64,000 nt of DNA from NCBI GenBank assembly GCA_004362315.1, contig SNWL01000003.1:1550001-1614000 (forward strand), read 5' to 3'. Below, piece by piece: positions 16,877 through 26,347 of the stretch; the stretch's first letter is position 1; each line of letters begins with the position of its first letter. A program made the position numbers and the translations under genes. This stretch comes from Mycobacterium sp. BK086. Its GTDB lineage: Bacteria > Actinomycetota > Actinomycetes > Mycobacteriales > Mycobacteriaceae. The notes beneath the pieces are model-generated. The model was not told the origin of the DNA. It searched no databases and saw only the letters and a list, made by a program, of their open reading frames with translations.

Positions 16877-19800
16877 GACTGTTCCGTTCGCGCCGAGGTG
16901 TGCGCGGGGCAGCCGGCACGCATCGGGCAGTGCGCGCAGCCGTCGTTGACCCGGGCGAGGAACTGTGGGCCGGCGGTCGCACCCGCGGCCTGCTGCACAG
17001 TCTGTCGCCACTCGTCGGTGCTCTCGGGAGTCAGCGGGGACTGCTCGCGCTCGGTGGCACCCGACGCGTTCGGCTTGGCCACATACACCAGCCGCCCACC
17101 ACCGGGGCGATCGCCGTCGGCGAGCGCGCCCTCGGTGACGGCCAACTGGTAGAGGCCGAGCTGGGCGTGCCGCTGCGCCGCATCCTTGGTCACCGGACTC
17201 TTGCCGGTCTTGACGTCGACGATCACCAGCCGGCCCTCGGCGTCGCGCTCCAGCCGGTCGACCCGGCCGCGCACCCGCACCCCGGGCAGGTCCTGCCCGG
17301 GGGCGGCGATCGCCCCGTCGACGTCGATCTCGGTGCCGATCTCGGTCAGCTCGTGACGAGTGGCCGCGCGCCACGCCACGAACGTCGCGAGCATGGCCCG
17401 GTGCCGGTCCAGTTCGTTGGCGGCGTACCACGGCGAATCGAAGGGCAATGTGCTCCAGAGGGTTTCCAGCCGCGCGAACAACCGCTCCTCGCTGATCGTC
17501 GAATCGGCGATCAGCGCATGCACCACCGAGCCGAGGGTCGAGCGCAGGTCGCGGCGGTCGGAGCCGCCGTGACGTTCGGCCAGCCAGCGCAGCGGGCAGT
17601 CGGTCAGCGTCTGCAGTGTCGACGGGCTGAGGGTGACGGTGTGCTCGTCACCGCTCCATAGCGGCTCCGCCGTGCTGACGGTCGTCATGCCGTACCACTG
17701 CGACGGGTCGGCACCCGCGACGCCGTCGGCTGCCAGTCGCGCCAATTGTTGTGCGGCCGTGCCACGTTCACCGTCGGTGACCGCGCCGGCCGGGGCGCAG
17801 ACGACCGCGCGCAGCCGGCCGACGACCGCCGCCGGTGCGAGCACCGGCGGCGCGACGGCCGGCGCAGCAGGCTGTACATCCGCGGACGTGTAGCCGGCGA
17901 TCTCAGCGACGAACGGCGACGGCAGCGAAGCGCCGTCGCCGGCGTCGCTGTCGACGGCGGTGACCAGCAGGCCGCGCCGCGCGCGGCCCATCGCGGCGAT
18001 CAGCAGCCTGCGCTCCTCGGCGAGCAGCGGGGCGCGAGCCGAGACGTCATCCCCCAGCCCATCGAGCACGTCGAGCAGCCGCTGGGTGCCCAGCACCCCA
18101 CCTCGCGGTGTGGTGTTGGGCCACAAACCATCCTGCAGCCCGGCGATGACGACCAGGTCCCAGTCGCGGTCCAGTGCCGCGTGCGGGCTCAGCACGGCGA
18201 CAGTCTCGGTGACATGACCGTCACTGCTGACCGGCGGGAGTTGCAGCCCCGCAACATGATCGAGCAGACCGCTCAGAGACGCGCCGGTGGTGCGGGAGAC
18301 GTAGTCGTCGGCGATGTCGAACAACGCGGTGACGGCTTCGAGGTTGCGATCGGCCAGTGCGCCTTCGGTGCCGCCGCGCTCGGCCGCGGACAGCCAGCGC
18401 CGCTGCAGCGCGCTGCGCTCCCAGGCCTGCCACAGTGTGTAGCGCGGGTCGCGGTGCCGGCGGTGCCCGCGGCCGGCCGCCGTCAGCACCGCCCGCACTC
18501 GGTTGACCGGGCGAGCGAGCGTCGCAGGCAGATCCACCGGGCCGGTGGTCAGCGCCGCGACGAGTTGCTCGCCGAAGTCACCAGAGGCGTTGCGGCGCAG
18601 CGCACGACGCAACTGCCGCAGCGTCACCGGGTCGACTCTGCCGATCGGACCGGTCAGCAGGGACACCGCCTGCTGAGCATCGAGGCCGTCGGCGGTCGCC
18701 GCCAGGACCAGCAGCAGCGCCTGCGCCGCGGGCTGGTCGGCGATGGACCCTGCCAGCTGCGCCGCGGCGACCGGCACACCGGCACCCGCCAGCGCCCTGG
18801 GCAGGGCCGCGGCGGCCGACGGCGAGCGAACGATCACCGCCAGCTGCGACCACGGCACCCCGTCGACGAGATGCGCCCGGCGCAGCGTGTCGGCGATCAA
18901 CGCCGCCTCGGCGTGCGCCGAGCCCGCCACGCGAACCTGCACCGATCCGTCGTCGTCGGTGTTGCCCGCCAGATTGCGCCAGGCACTGTTGCCGGGCAGC
19001 CCCGCGGCGACCCCACTGATCGCGGCGGCCACCGCCGGCGCGCACCGGTGCGACCGGGCGAGCTCGACCATCGGGGTGTCGGACGCGGTCAGCATCGCCG
19101 GGTCGGCACCGCGGAAACCGAAGACCGCCTGATTGGGGTCACCGGCCAGCAGGGTCAGCTCGGCGCCGGCGGCCAGCACCCGGACCAGCCGCGCCGCCTG
19201 CGGATCGAGGTGCTGGGCATCGTCGACGAGCAGCAGGCGTACCCGCGAGCGCTCGGCGGCCAGCAGCTCGGCGTCGGAGGCCAGCGCCTCGAGCGCCGCG
19301 CCGACCAACTCGGCAGCGCCCAGCGCGGGCACGGTGGCCTGCGGCGCCGCGGTGCCGACGGCCGCGCGCAGCAGCATCACCTGTTCGTATTGCTGCGCGA
19401 ACCGGCCCGCTGCGGCCCACTCGGGCCGTCCGGACAGCCGGCCGATGCGTTGCAGCGCCAGCGGGTCCACTCCGCGCTCGGCGCAGCGGGCCAGCAGGTC
19501 GCGCAGTTCGGTGGCGAACCCGGCGGTGGTCAGTGCGGGGCGCAGCACCTGCGGCCAGCGTGATGCCGACGCGTCGCCGTCCTCGAGATCGCCCGCGAGC
19601 AGCTCGCGAATGATGCCGTCCTGCTCGGCCCCGGTGACCAGCCGAGGCGGCGGATCACCTGCGCGGGCAGCGGCCTGCCGCAGCACCGCGAACGCATAGC
19701 TGTGCAGCGAGCGGACCAGCGGTTCGCGCACCACCGCCCGGCACGGCTCGGCCGAGCGCGCCGCGAGCAAAGTGGCGGTGAGCGTCGCGCGGGTGGCAGC

Positions 19801-20004
19801 CGCGAGCCGACCCGAACCCGTCAGCAGCAGAACCGATTCCGGGTCCCGTCCGGCAGCGATGTGCGCGGCGGCCGCCGCCACCAGCAGGCTCGTCTTGCCG
19901 GTCCCCGGCCCGCCGACGACGCGCACCGTGCCGCGCAGCTCCGGGCGCAGCACATCGGCAGGCTCGGTCACCGGGGCAAGCAGGGCGGTCGTCATGGCAG
20001 TCAT
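16873..20004 (-). CDS. adnA: AdnA, helicase-nuclease subunit of AdnAB
   Basis: I chose the ATG at 20004 (1043 residues); an ATG at 19995 and a TTG at 20025 are alternatives. A UvrD-like motor has Walker A GGPGTGKT (31-38), Walker B LLLVDDAQHLD and motif QAVFGFRGADP. The C-terminal nuclease has GRVDRLERD and IVDVKTGKS. A cysteine in LTDCPLRW and a final C-x2-C-x5-C cluster (C1023, C1026, C1032) match the iron-sulfur staple of AddB-type nucleases. Together with AdnB it forms the heterodimer that processes broken DNA ends. The gene is divergent from lipV, 38 nt away. Confidence 0.94.
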   Translation of the reverse strand: MTAMTTALLAPVTEPADVLRPELRGTVRVVGGPGTGKTSLLVAAAAAHIAAGRDPESVLLLTGSGRLAAATRATLTATLLAARSAEPCRAVVREPLVRSLHSYAFAVLRQAAARAGDPPPRLVTGAEQDGIIRELLAGDLEDGDASASRWPQVLRPALTTAGFATELRDLLARCAERGVDPLALQRIGRLSGRPEWAAAGRFAQQYEQVMLLRAAVGTAAPQATVPALGAAELVGAALEALASDAELLAAERSRVRLLLVDDAQHLDPQAARLVRVLAAGAELTLLAGDPNQAVFGFRGADPAMLTASDTPMVELARSHRCAPAVAAAISGVAAGLPGNSAWRNLAGNTDDDGSVQVRVAGSAHAEAALIADTLRRAHLVDGVPWSQLAVIVRSPSAAAALPRALAGAGVPVAAAQLAGSIADQPAAQALLLVLAATADGLDAQQAVSLLTGPIGRVDPVTLRQLRRALRRNASGDFGEQLVAALTTGPVDLPATLARPVNRVRAVLTAAGRGHRRHRDPRYTLWQAWERSALQRRWLSAAERGGTEGALADRNLEAVTALFDIADDYVSRTTGASLSGLLDHVAGLQLPPVSSDGHVTETVAVLSPHAALDRDWDLVVIAGLQDGLWPNTTPRGGVLGTQRLLDVLDGLGDDVSARAPLLAEERRLLIAAMGRARRGLLVTAVDSDAGDGASLPSPFVAEIAGYTSADVQPAAPAVAPPVLAPAAVVGRLRAVVCAPAGAVTDGERGTAAQQLARLAADGVAGADPSQWYGMTTVSTAEPLWSGDEHTVTLSPSTLQTLTDCPLRWLAERHGGSDRRDLRSTLGSVVHALIADSTISEERLFARLETLWSTLPFDSPWYAANELDRHRAMLATFVAWRAATRHELTEIGTEIDVDGAIAAPGQDLPGVRVRGRVDRLERDAEGRLVIVDVKTGKSPVTKDAAQRHAQLGLYQLAVTEGALADGDRPGGGRLVYVAKPNASGATEREQSPLTPESTDEWRQTVQQAAGATAGPQFLARVNDGCAHCPMRAGCPAHTSARTEQS

Positions 20005-20042
20005 GTCACCACGCACCACCGACAAAAGGCAGAAGTGGCAGC

Positions 20043-20840
20043 ATGGCCCCCGTGACCCACGATCTTCACGTCCACCGCTTCGGTCCGGCCGGCCCCGTTC
20101 AGGTGCTGGCCATCCACGGCCTGACCGGCCACGGCTACCGGTGGCGCAGGCTGGCCGACGAGCACCTGTCCGAATTCACCGTGGCCGCACCCGATCTGAT
20201 CGGGCACGGCCGCTCGTCGTATGCGGCGCCGTGGACGATCGAGGCCAACATCACCGCATTGGCCACGCTGGTGGAGAACGACGCCGACGGCCCCGTTGTG
20301 GTGGTGGGACATTCCTTCGGCGGCGCGATCGCCCTCAATCTCGCGGCGGCATGCCCCGACCTGGTGTCCGGGCTGGTGCTGCTGGACCCGGCGATCGGCC
20401 TGGACGGCCAATGGATGTACGAGATCTCCGAGTCCATGCTGGCATCGCCGGACTACCCCGATCGGGAGCAGGCCCGCACCGAGAAGTTCACCGGTTCGTG
20501 GGCCGACGTCGATCCTGCCGAACTCGACGAGGATCTCGATGAGCATCTCATCGCACTGCCCAGCGGTCGCTTCGGCTGGCGGATCTGCGTGCCCGCGATG
20601 ATGTCGTACTGGAGCGAGCTGGCCCGCGATATTGTGCTGCCGCGCACCGGAACTCCGACAACCCTGGTGCGGGCGCAGTGGACGGACCCGCCCTACGTCA
20701 GCGACGAACTTCTCGACGGGCTGTCGACACGGCTGGGCGCGGACTTCACCCTCGTCGACTTCGCCTGTCAGCACATGGTTCCGCATGCCAAACCGCAGGA
20801 GACCGCCAAGGTCATCCGCGATCTCCTCGGAGCGAATTAG
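20043..20840 (+). CDS. lipV: Alpha/beta hydrolase LipV-like
   Basis: This 265-residue single-domain alpha/beta hydrolase has the oxyanion motif HGLTGHG (25-31), the nucleophile S91 in GHSFGG, and a likely catalytic histidine in ACQHMVPHAKP near the end. The catalytic acid is probably in the WTDPPYV segment. LipV of M. tuberculosis (Rv3203) lies at the same place and is an esterase or lipase acting on medium acyl chains. No signal peptide is present, so it acts in the cytosol. It is followed 2 nt later by the alkyltransferase-like gene, suggesting co-transcription. Confidence 0.85.
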   Translation: MAPVTHDLHVHRFGPAGPVQVLAIHGLTGHGYRWRRLADEHLSEFTVAAPDLIGHGRSSYAAPWTIEANITALATLVENDADGPVVVVGHSFGGAIALNLAAACPDLVSGLVLLDPAIGLDGQWMYEISESMLASPDYPDREQARTEKFTGSWADVDPAELDEDLDEHLIALPSGRFGWRICVPAMMSYWSELARDIVLPRTGTPTTLVRAQWTDPPYVSDELLDGLSTRLGADFTLVDFACQHMVPHAKPQETAKVIRDLLGAN

Positions 20841-20842
20841 CG

Positions 20843-21139
20843 ATGGCGCCGGTCACCGATGACCAGGTCGAGCAGGTGCGCGGGCTGGTCGCCTCGATAC
20901 CGGCCGGCCGGGTCGCCACCTACGGTGACATCGCAAGGGCGGCAAAGCTTTCCAGCCCGCGCATCGTCGGCTGGATCATGCGCACCGACTCCTCGGATTT
21001 GCCATGGCATCGGGTCATCACCGCGTCCGGCCGCCCGGCCGCCCATCTGACGACACGCCAGCTCGAACTCCTACGGGCCGAAGGGGTACTGGCCAAGGAC
21101 GGCCGGGTGAACCTGGCCCAAGACCGGCACGAGTTCTAG
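20843..21139 (+). CDS. Alkyltransferase-like protein (ATL), no active-site cysteine
   Basis: This 98-residue protein covers only the DNA-binding domain of O6-alkylguanine-DNA alkyltransferases. ATYGDIARAA (25-34) and SSPRIVGWIMR (38-48) hold the arginine finger and recognition helix. The usual PCHRV is PWHRV (54-58), so the alkyl-accepting cysteine is tryptophan. ATL proteins bind O6-alkylguanine without repairing it and pass the lesion to nucleotide excision repair. It corresponds to Rv3204. The wider frame starting at 20678 overlaps lipV and is not needed. Confidence 0.9.
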   Translation: MAPVTDDQVEQVRGLVASIPAGRVATYGDIARAAKLSSPRIVGWIMRTDSSDLPWHRVITASGRPAAHLTTRQLELLRAEGVLAKDGRVNLAQDRHEF

Positions 21140-21159
21140 AGCACCAAGGGTTTCCGGGC

Positions 21160-21224
21160 GCGCCGAGATCGACGTTATGTTGCGCCGTTCTCGCACTTTC
21201 CCGCCCAAACGTCGGTTTCGGCGC
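21160..21224. repeat. Imperfect inverted repeat between convergent genes
   Basis: The left arm GCGCCGAGATCGACGTT (21160-21176) and the right arm 21208-21224, whose complement is GCGCCGAAACCGACGTT, match at 15 of 17 positions around a 31-nt loop. It fills the gap between two convergent stop codons. It may be a bidirectional terminator or a dispersed palindromic repeat. No second copy was noticed in this window. Confidence 0.6.
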
Positions 21225-21235
21225 AGAACTGGAGC

Positions 21236-22099
21236 CTAGAGAACCAGCCTGATCAGCGCGGCGGTGCGCGCCAGACCGGGGAACGCGGCCGCCGTCGAAC
21301 GTGGATGCAGGGCATGCACAGCGAGCCGGAACATCAAAGCGCGCAACAACATCTGCGGCCACTCCGGCAGAGCATCCCAGCGCTCGATCAAACCATCGTC
21401 GGCCTCACCCCAGGCCAAAGCGTCGACCACGACCACCCCGGCCGCCCACGACGCCGGCCGCCAATAGGGCGTGATGTCGGTGATACCCGGCGCGGCCGTC
21501 CCGGCGAACAGGACGGTGCCGTACAAGTCGCCGTGCACCAGCTGATTGGGACTCTTGGTCGGCTTCCGCAACCCGGCCAGCTGATTGATCAGGTCCACCG
21601 ATCGCTCGCCGTCGGCAGTTCCGGGCGCCACCATCGCCCCGGGCGGCAGCGAATGCAGCGGACGGTCCTCCCAGGCGGCCCGGTCCGCGGCGATGAACAC
21701 GTCGACGTCGCTCCACGGTGCCACCGGCGCCTGGGTCAGAAATCGCGGCCGTTCCAGCTTGGCGGTGGCCTCATGCAGCCGCACCCCGGCCGAGACGACC
21801 TCGTCGTGGCGGGGTTCGGGCGTACCGGCGACGAATGTGTCTGCCCGCCAACCCGACACCACGTAGCGGCCGTCAGTCGAACGGACCGGGCGGGCCAGCC
21901 GCACCCCGTCGATGAACAACGTCTCGCGGGCCTTCGCCGACCACGCGGCCCTGGCGTGGTCGGCAATCACCGACAGCACTACCTCGCCGCACTTGAAGCC
22001 GCCTTCCCAGCCCGCACCGAGCGGTTCAGGATCCTGGCCCTTCAGCCCGAAGGTCGCCAGAACATGATCAGGCGGGCGTTCATCAGTCACCCCGTCCAC
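21236..22099 (-). CDS. TIGR02569-family protein (Rv3205c-like), phosphotransferase-like
   Basis: The protein has 287 residues with a GTG at 22099; a second GTG at 22090 is possible. The motif LVHGDLYGTVLFAG resembles the HGDxxxxNxL catalytic loop of aminoglycoside phosphotransferase-like kinases. The N-terminal GAGWEGGFKCGEVVLSVIA resembles their nucleotide-binding loop. The usual metal-binding D after the loop may be in DITPYWRPASWAAGV. Actinobacterial TIGR02569 proteins have no proven function. The gene is 36 nt downstream of moeZ on the same strand and could be co-transcribed. Confidence 0.8.
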   Translation of the reverse strand: MDGVTDERPPDHVLATFGLKGQDPEPLGAGWEGGFKCGEVVLSVIADHARAAWSAKARETLFIDGVRLARPVRSTDGRYVVSGWRADTFVAGTPEPRHDEVVSAGVRLHEATAKLERPRFLTQAPVAPWSDVDVFIAADRAAWEDRPLHSLPPGAMVAPGTADGERSVDLINQLAGLRKPTKSPNQLVHGDLYGTVLFAGTAAPGITDITPYWRPASWAAGVVVVDALAWGEADDGLIERWDALPEWPQMLLRALMFRLAVHALHPRSTAAAFPGLARTAALIRLVL

Positions 22100-22135
22100 C
22101 CCGACAGCCTAAATTGTCGCGACGCAAAGTAGCTG

Positions 22136-23332
22136 TCAGTACATGACCATGTCGGGATCGATTTGCTTCGCCCAGGCCACAATCCCGCCCTGCAGGTGCA
22201 ATGCATCAGAAAAACCGGCTTTCTTCACAAGGGCCAGCGCCTCGGCCGAACGCACGCCGGTCTTGCAGTAGAGCACCGGGACCCGGTCGTGCGGCAACTT
22301 GGTCAGGCCTTCCCCTGATTCGATCACCGATTTCGGGATCAGTTCGGCGCCGGTGATGTGGTTGATCTCCCACTCCACCGGCTCGCGGACGTCGATCAGG
22401 ACCAGCTTTTTGCCGGAATCCAGCAGCTCACGTAGCTCGCGCGGGGTGACCGTCGAATCCTGCGCGGCGTCGGCGACAGCCTCGGACACCACCCCGCAGA
22501 ACGACTCGTAGTCGATGAGTTCGGTGATCTTCGGCGTTTCGGGATCCTTGCGGATCCGGATGGTCCGATACGTCATGTCGAGTGCGTCGTAGATCATCAG
22601 CCGGCCCAGCAGGGTCTCGCCGATCCCGGTGATCAGCTTGACGGCCTCGGTGCCCATGATCGACGCGATCGAGGCGCACAGGATGCCCAGGACGCCACCC
22701 TCGGCGCAGGACGGCACCATGCCAGGCGGCGGCGGTTCGGGATAGAGATCGCGATAGTTGAGGCTGCGCTCGTTGCCGTCCTCATCGGCCGGCGCGTCCT
22801 CCCAGAACACCGAGGCCTGGCCTTCGAAGCGGTAGATCGAGCCCCACACGTAGGGCTTGTGCGCCAGCACCGCGGCATCGTTGACCAGGTAGCGGGTGGC
22901 GAAGTTGTCGGTGCCGTCCAGGATCAGGTCGTACCGCTCGAACAGCTGCACCGCGTTGTCGGGCGCCAGCCGCAGCTCGTGCAGGCGCACGGTGACCAGC
23001 GGGTTGACTTCAAGGATGGAATCGCGGGCACTTTCGGCCTTGGACCGCCCGATATCGGACTGGCCGTGGATGATCTGGCGCTGCAGATTGGATTCGTCGA
23101 CGACGTCGAACTCGACGATGCCGATCGTGCCGACACCTGCCGCGGCCAGGTACAGCAGCGTGGGCGAGCCCAGTCCGCCGGCGCCGATGACAAGGACCTT
23201 GGCGTTCTTCAGACGCTTCTGCCCGTCCACGCCCAGGTCCGGGATGATCAGGTGGCGGCTGTAGCGCGCCACCTCGTCACGAGTGAGCTCGGCGGCGGGC
23301 TCGACCAGCGGCGGCAACGAAGACACCGGCAC
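22136..23332 (-). CDS. moeZ: MoeZ, adenylyltransferase-sulfurtransferase
   Basis: The protein has 398 residues with a GTG start behind GCGAGGAGT. The N-terminal E1-like domain has the ATP loop GAGGLG (50-55) and DGTDNFATRYLVND. The C-terminal rhodanese domain has its persulfide cysteine C356 in CKTGVRS. MoeZ activates the C-terminal glycine of ubiquitin-like sulfur carriers (MoaD2, CysO) by adenylation. It then transfers sulfur for molybdopterin and cysteine synthesis in the cytosol. Unlike MoeB, it includes the rhodanese half. M. tuberculosis Rv3206c is the counterpart at the same position. Confidence 0.95.
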   Translation of the reverse strand: MPVSSLPPLVEPAAELTRDEVARYSRHLIIPDLGVDGQKRLKNAKVLVIGAGGLGSPTLLYLAAAGVGTIGIVEFDVVDESNLQRQIIHGQSDIGRSKAESARDSILEVNPLVTVRLHELRLAPDNAVQLFERYDLILDGTDNFATRYLVNDAAVLAHKPYVWGSIYRFEGQASVFWEDAPADEDGNERSLNYRDLYPEPPPPGMVPSCAEGGVLGILCASIASIMGTEAVKLITGIGETLLGRLMIYDALDMTYRTIRIRKDPETPKITELIDYESFCGVVSEAVADAAQDSTVTPRELRELLDSGKKLVLIDVREPVEWEINHITGAELIPKSVIESGEGLTKLPHDRVPVLYCKTGVRSAEALALVKKAGFSDALHLQGGIVAWAKQIDPDMVMY

Positions 23333-23444
23333 TCCTCGCTCTCGGCTTCAATCAATACGAGCCGGACGGACGTTCACCATCCATCTCAGCAGGTGGTCAG
23401 ACCAACGGCAAACAGCCGCGAATGCTTCCGCGAGACCTACGCGC

Positions 23445-24491
23445 TCAGGCGATCGGATATGGCCACGAGTTGAACCGGCAGGTCTTCCCGTCCGGTTTGA
23501 CGTACTCCGGGTCGAACTTCGACGCGTCGTTGTCGGCCGTCGAGAACGTCTGCTGCATCATCACCGGCGCCAGTCCGCCGTTCTCGTCGCACGGCTCGTG
23601 ATGCTGGTAGCCGATCGCGTGGCCCACCTCGTGGTTGATCAGGTACTGCCGGTACGAGCCGATATCGCCCTGGAACGGCACCGCGCCGCGCACCCAACGG
23701 GATTCGTTGATGAACACCCGCGGCTGAGCGTCGGGGCCGTAGGCCGGGTTGTAGCAGGACGACTCCAGCGGGATCTCGTAGCCGCAGCCCTCCCGCACCG
23801 TCATCGGTGATGTCAGCGACACCCGGAAATCCGGTTTGACGCCGGGGCTGCTGTCATCGATCCGCTCGAAGGCGAACTGCGGATTGTGAATCCAGCTCTT
23901 CGGATTGCCCAGCGTCTCGGTGACCATCCGGGCAAACCCCTCGTCACCGCCGAAGGACCCGGTGTCGACGCCGTCCTCGATCTCGACGGTGTAGGTGAAC
24001 GTCTTGGCGGTGCCCTCACCGACCTTGGGCGTGGTGCCCGGCACAACGTGCCACGTCTTGGCGCCCGCCTCGGTGAACGCCCCACCTTCGGGCAGGATCC
24101 CGGTCGGCAGGTTCGCGTCGAATTCGGTCAGCCCGCGCGGCGGCGCGCCGATGATCGCCGTACCACTCGACCCGATCGTCGGCGGGCCTTCGACACCGCC
24201 GTGCGCGACGGTGGGTTCGGTGGCCGGAGCCGCCGTTCCGGTGATGGTCTGATACAGCACCACTCCGGTGACCACCACGAGCACCGGTAGCGCATACGCG
24301 CGCCAGCCGTAGGTCGAGATGAATCGGCCCAACCAGCTCTGTTTGCGCCATTGACGACGCTGATCACGGTTGGATCTGACCCTGCCGTGCTCTTCGGCCA
24401 ACGGGTCCCGCAGCGCGCGCAGCGGCTCACGCCACTCGTTGCGCAACACAGGCACACGACCGCCGCCGCGGTGCCCCGGGTCGTAGGTCAC
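23445..24491 (-). CDS. DUF3152 membrane-anchored protein with metzincin zinc motif
   Basis: A GTG at 24491 gives 348 residues and the conserved start MTYDPGHRGGG. The frame runs further upstream without support. A basic cytosolic N-terminus (RSNRDQRRQWRKQSW) precedes one membrane segment YALPVLVVVTGVVLY, so the rest is outside. The C-terminal domain holds HEVGHAIGYQH (287-297), the HExxHxxGxxH zinc motif of metzincins. A downstream APVMM could be the Met-turn, and cysteines in SSCYN, EPCDE and TCRF may form disulfides. This is the Rv3207c family, which has no assigned role. A cell-surface metalloprotease is inferred. Confidence 0.85.
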   Translation of the reverse strand: MTYDPGHRGGGRVPVLRNEWREPLRALRDPLAEEHGRVRSNRDQRRQWRKQSWLGRFISTYGWRAYALPVLVVVTGVVLYQTITGTAAPATEPTVAHGGVEGPPTIGSSGTAIIGAPPRGLTEFDANLPTGILPEGGAFTEAGAKTWHVVPGTTPKVGEGTAKTFTYTVEIEDGVDTGSFGGDEGFARMVTETLGNPKSWIHNPQFAFERIDDSSPGVKPDFRVSLTSPMTVREGCGYEIPLESSCYNPAYGPDAQPRVFINESRWVRGAVPFQGDIGSYRQYLINHEVGHAIGYQHHEPCDENGGLAPVMMQQTFSTADNDASKFDPEYVKPDGKTCRFNSWPYPIA

Positions 24492-24587
24492 CGACCCAGG
24501 ATGGCACAACAGCCGTATGCGAGACTCCCGGCGCGCCCGTGCCTTCCCCGCGCGCGCTACGGGCCAGTAACCAGTAGCGGGTAGTAA

Positions 24588-25328
<741 letters not shown>

Positions 25329-25340
25329 CGGCGTTAGGGC

Positions 25341-25589
25341 TTAAGCGCCTGCGGGTCCCGCGGCGATCCCGAAACCAACCCGGCGCACGTCGGCGACACC
25401 GATCTCGACGTAGCTGATCTTGGCGGTCTGCACCAGGAAGCGGCGGCCCTTGTCGTCGGTCAGGCTCAGCACGTCCGAGCCACCCTTCGAGAACGCCGAG
25501 GTCACCAGCTCTTCCACCTCTGCAGGCGTCTGGGAGCTCTGGAACACGAGCTCACGCGGGCTGTCCGTGACACCGATCTTGACCTCCAC
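25341..25589 (-). CDS. DUF3107 protein (TB9.4/Rv3208A family)
   Basis: This 82-residue protein starts with GTG at 25589 (MEVKIGVTDSPRELVF). It ends in the typical segment YVEIGVADVRRVGFG. It is an ATP-binding-like DUF3107 protein found throughout actinobacteria, with no assigned role; the M. tuberculosis version was seen as a 9.4-kDa antigen. It is convergent with the TetR gene, 12 nt apart. Confidence 0.88.
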   Translation of the reverse strand: MEVKIGVTDSPRELVFQSSQTPAEVEELVTSAFSKGGSDVLSLTDDKGRRFLVQTAKISYVEIGVADVRRVGFGIAAGPAGA

Positions 25590-25774
25590 GCTGGCCCCTT
25601 CTCTCTTGTCTGCGTCGTGTGCGCGTCTTCCCCAGAAGGCTAGTGGACGCCCGCCGACCCGGTTGAGGCCAGCCGTTCGCGGTGAGCGAATAGGGCATCA
25701 AGCTGGGATAACAGCATGGCAACGGACAGGCGCGGCGCGCCGCTTCGAGGCTTGCGCGTCCATAACCTTGCCTC

Positions 25775-26347
25775 GTGAGCGACACCAAGCGCCGACGCCG
25801 GCTGGTCCAGTGGCCGCGGGTGGCGCTGACCACCGCGGGCGTGCTCGTCGCCGCCACCGCGACGACGTACGTCGTGCGCACCGGCGACGCCGCCTCCACG
25901 ACGCCGGAGTTCGGCGGCACGACACCGACCCGCACCGTGGTGGCCATCCCCGGCCCACGCACCTCGACCCCGCCGCTCGCTCCGGTCACCGTCACCGTCC
26001 CCGGCCTTCCGGTGGAGACACCGGTCATGCTCCCCCCGACCACCGCCCCGGCCGCCGCACCGATGGCCCAGACCACCGTCGATTCCGCCTTGGTCGTCTA
26101 CACCGTCGCCGGCAACCAGCGGCCCGACGATTCGGTGACCATCACCTACGCCGACGAGACCGGCGCGTTGCGCACGGTCGAGAACGCGTCGCTGCCGTGG
26201 CGACTGACTGTCGTCCCGACCGTGCCGGTCAACTACGTCACGGCCAGCAGCAACGGAAGTCAGCTGAACTGCTGGATCACCGACGCCGGCGGCGCGACCG
26301 TCGCGGCCCAGACCGACAACATGATCTCGGCGACCTGTAACCGCTAA
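25775..26347 (+). CDS. MmpS-like membrane-anchored protein (Rv3209-like)
   Basis: The protein has 190 residues with a GTG start. A basic cytosolic start (MSDTKRRRRLVQWPR) is followed by one membrane segment (VALTTAGVLVAATATTYVV). A Thr/Pro-rich linker of about 70 residues comes next. The C-terminal beta domain (VVYTVAGNQRPDDSVTITYAD...) has two cysteines, as in MmpS proteins. MmpS proteins assist MmpL lipid exporters, but no mmpL lies next to this gene, so a direct parallel is uncertain. Its stop shares CTAA (26344-26347) with the stop of the next gene on the other strand. Confidence 0.78.
   Translation: MSDTKRRRRLVQWPRVALTTAGVLVAATATTYVVRTGDAASTTPEFGGTTPTRTVVAIPGPRTSTPPLAPVTVTVPGLPVETPVMLPPTTAPAAAPMAQTTVDSALVVYTVAGNQRPDDSVTITYADETGALRTVENASLPWRLTVVPTVPVNYVTASSNGSQLNCWITDAGGATVAAQTDNMISATCNR

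Noticed and set aside
17746-19563. 605-codon plus-strand open frame
   Set aside because: It lies antisense to adnA; long antisense frames are normal in GC-rich DNA because stops are rare in mirror frames. The product is Arg/Gly/Gln-rich without any domain.
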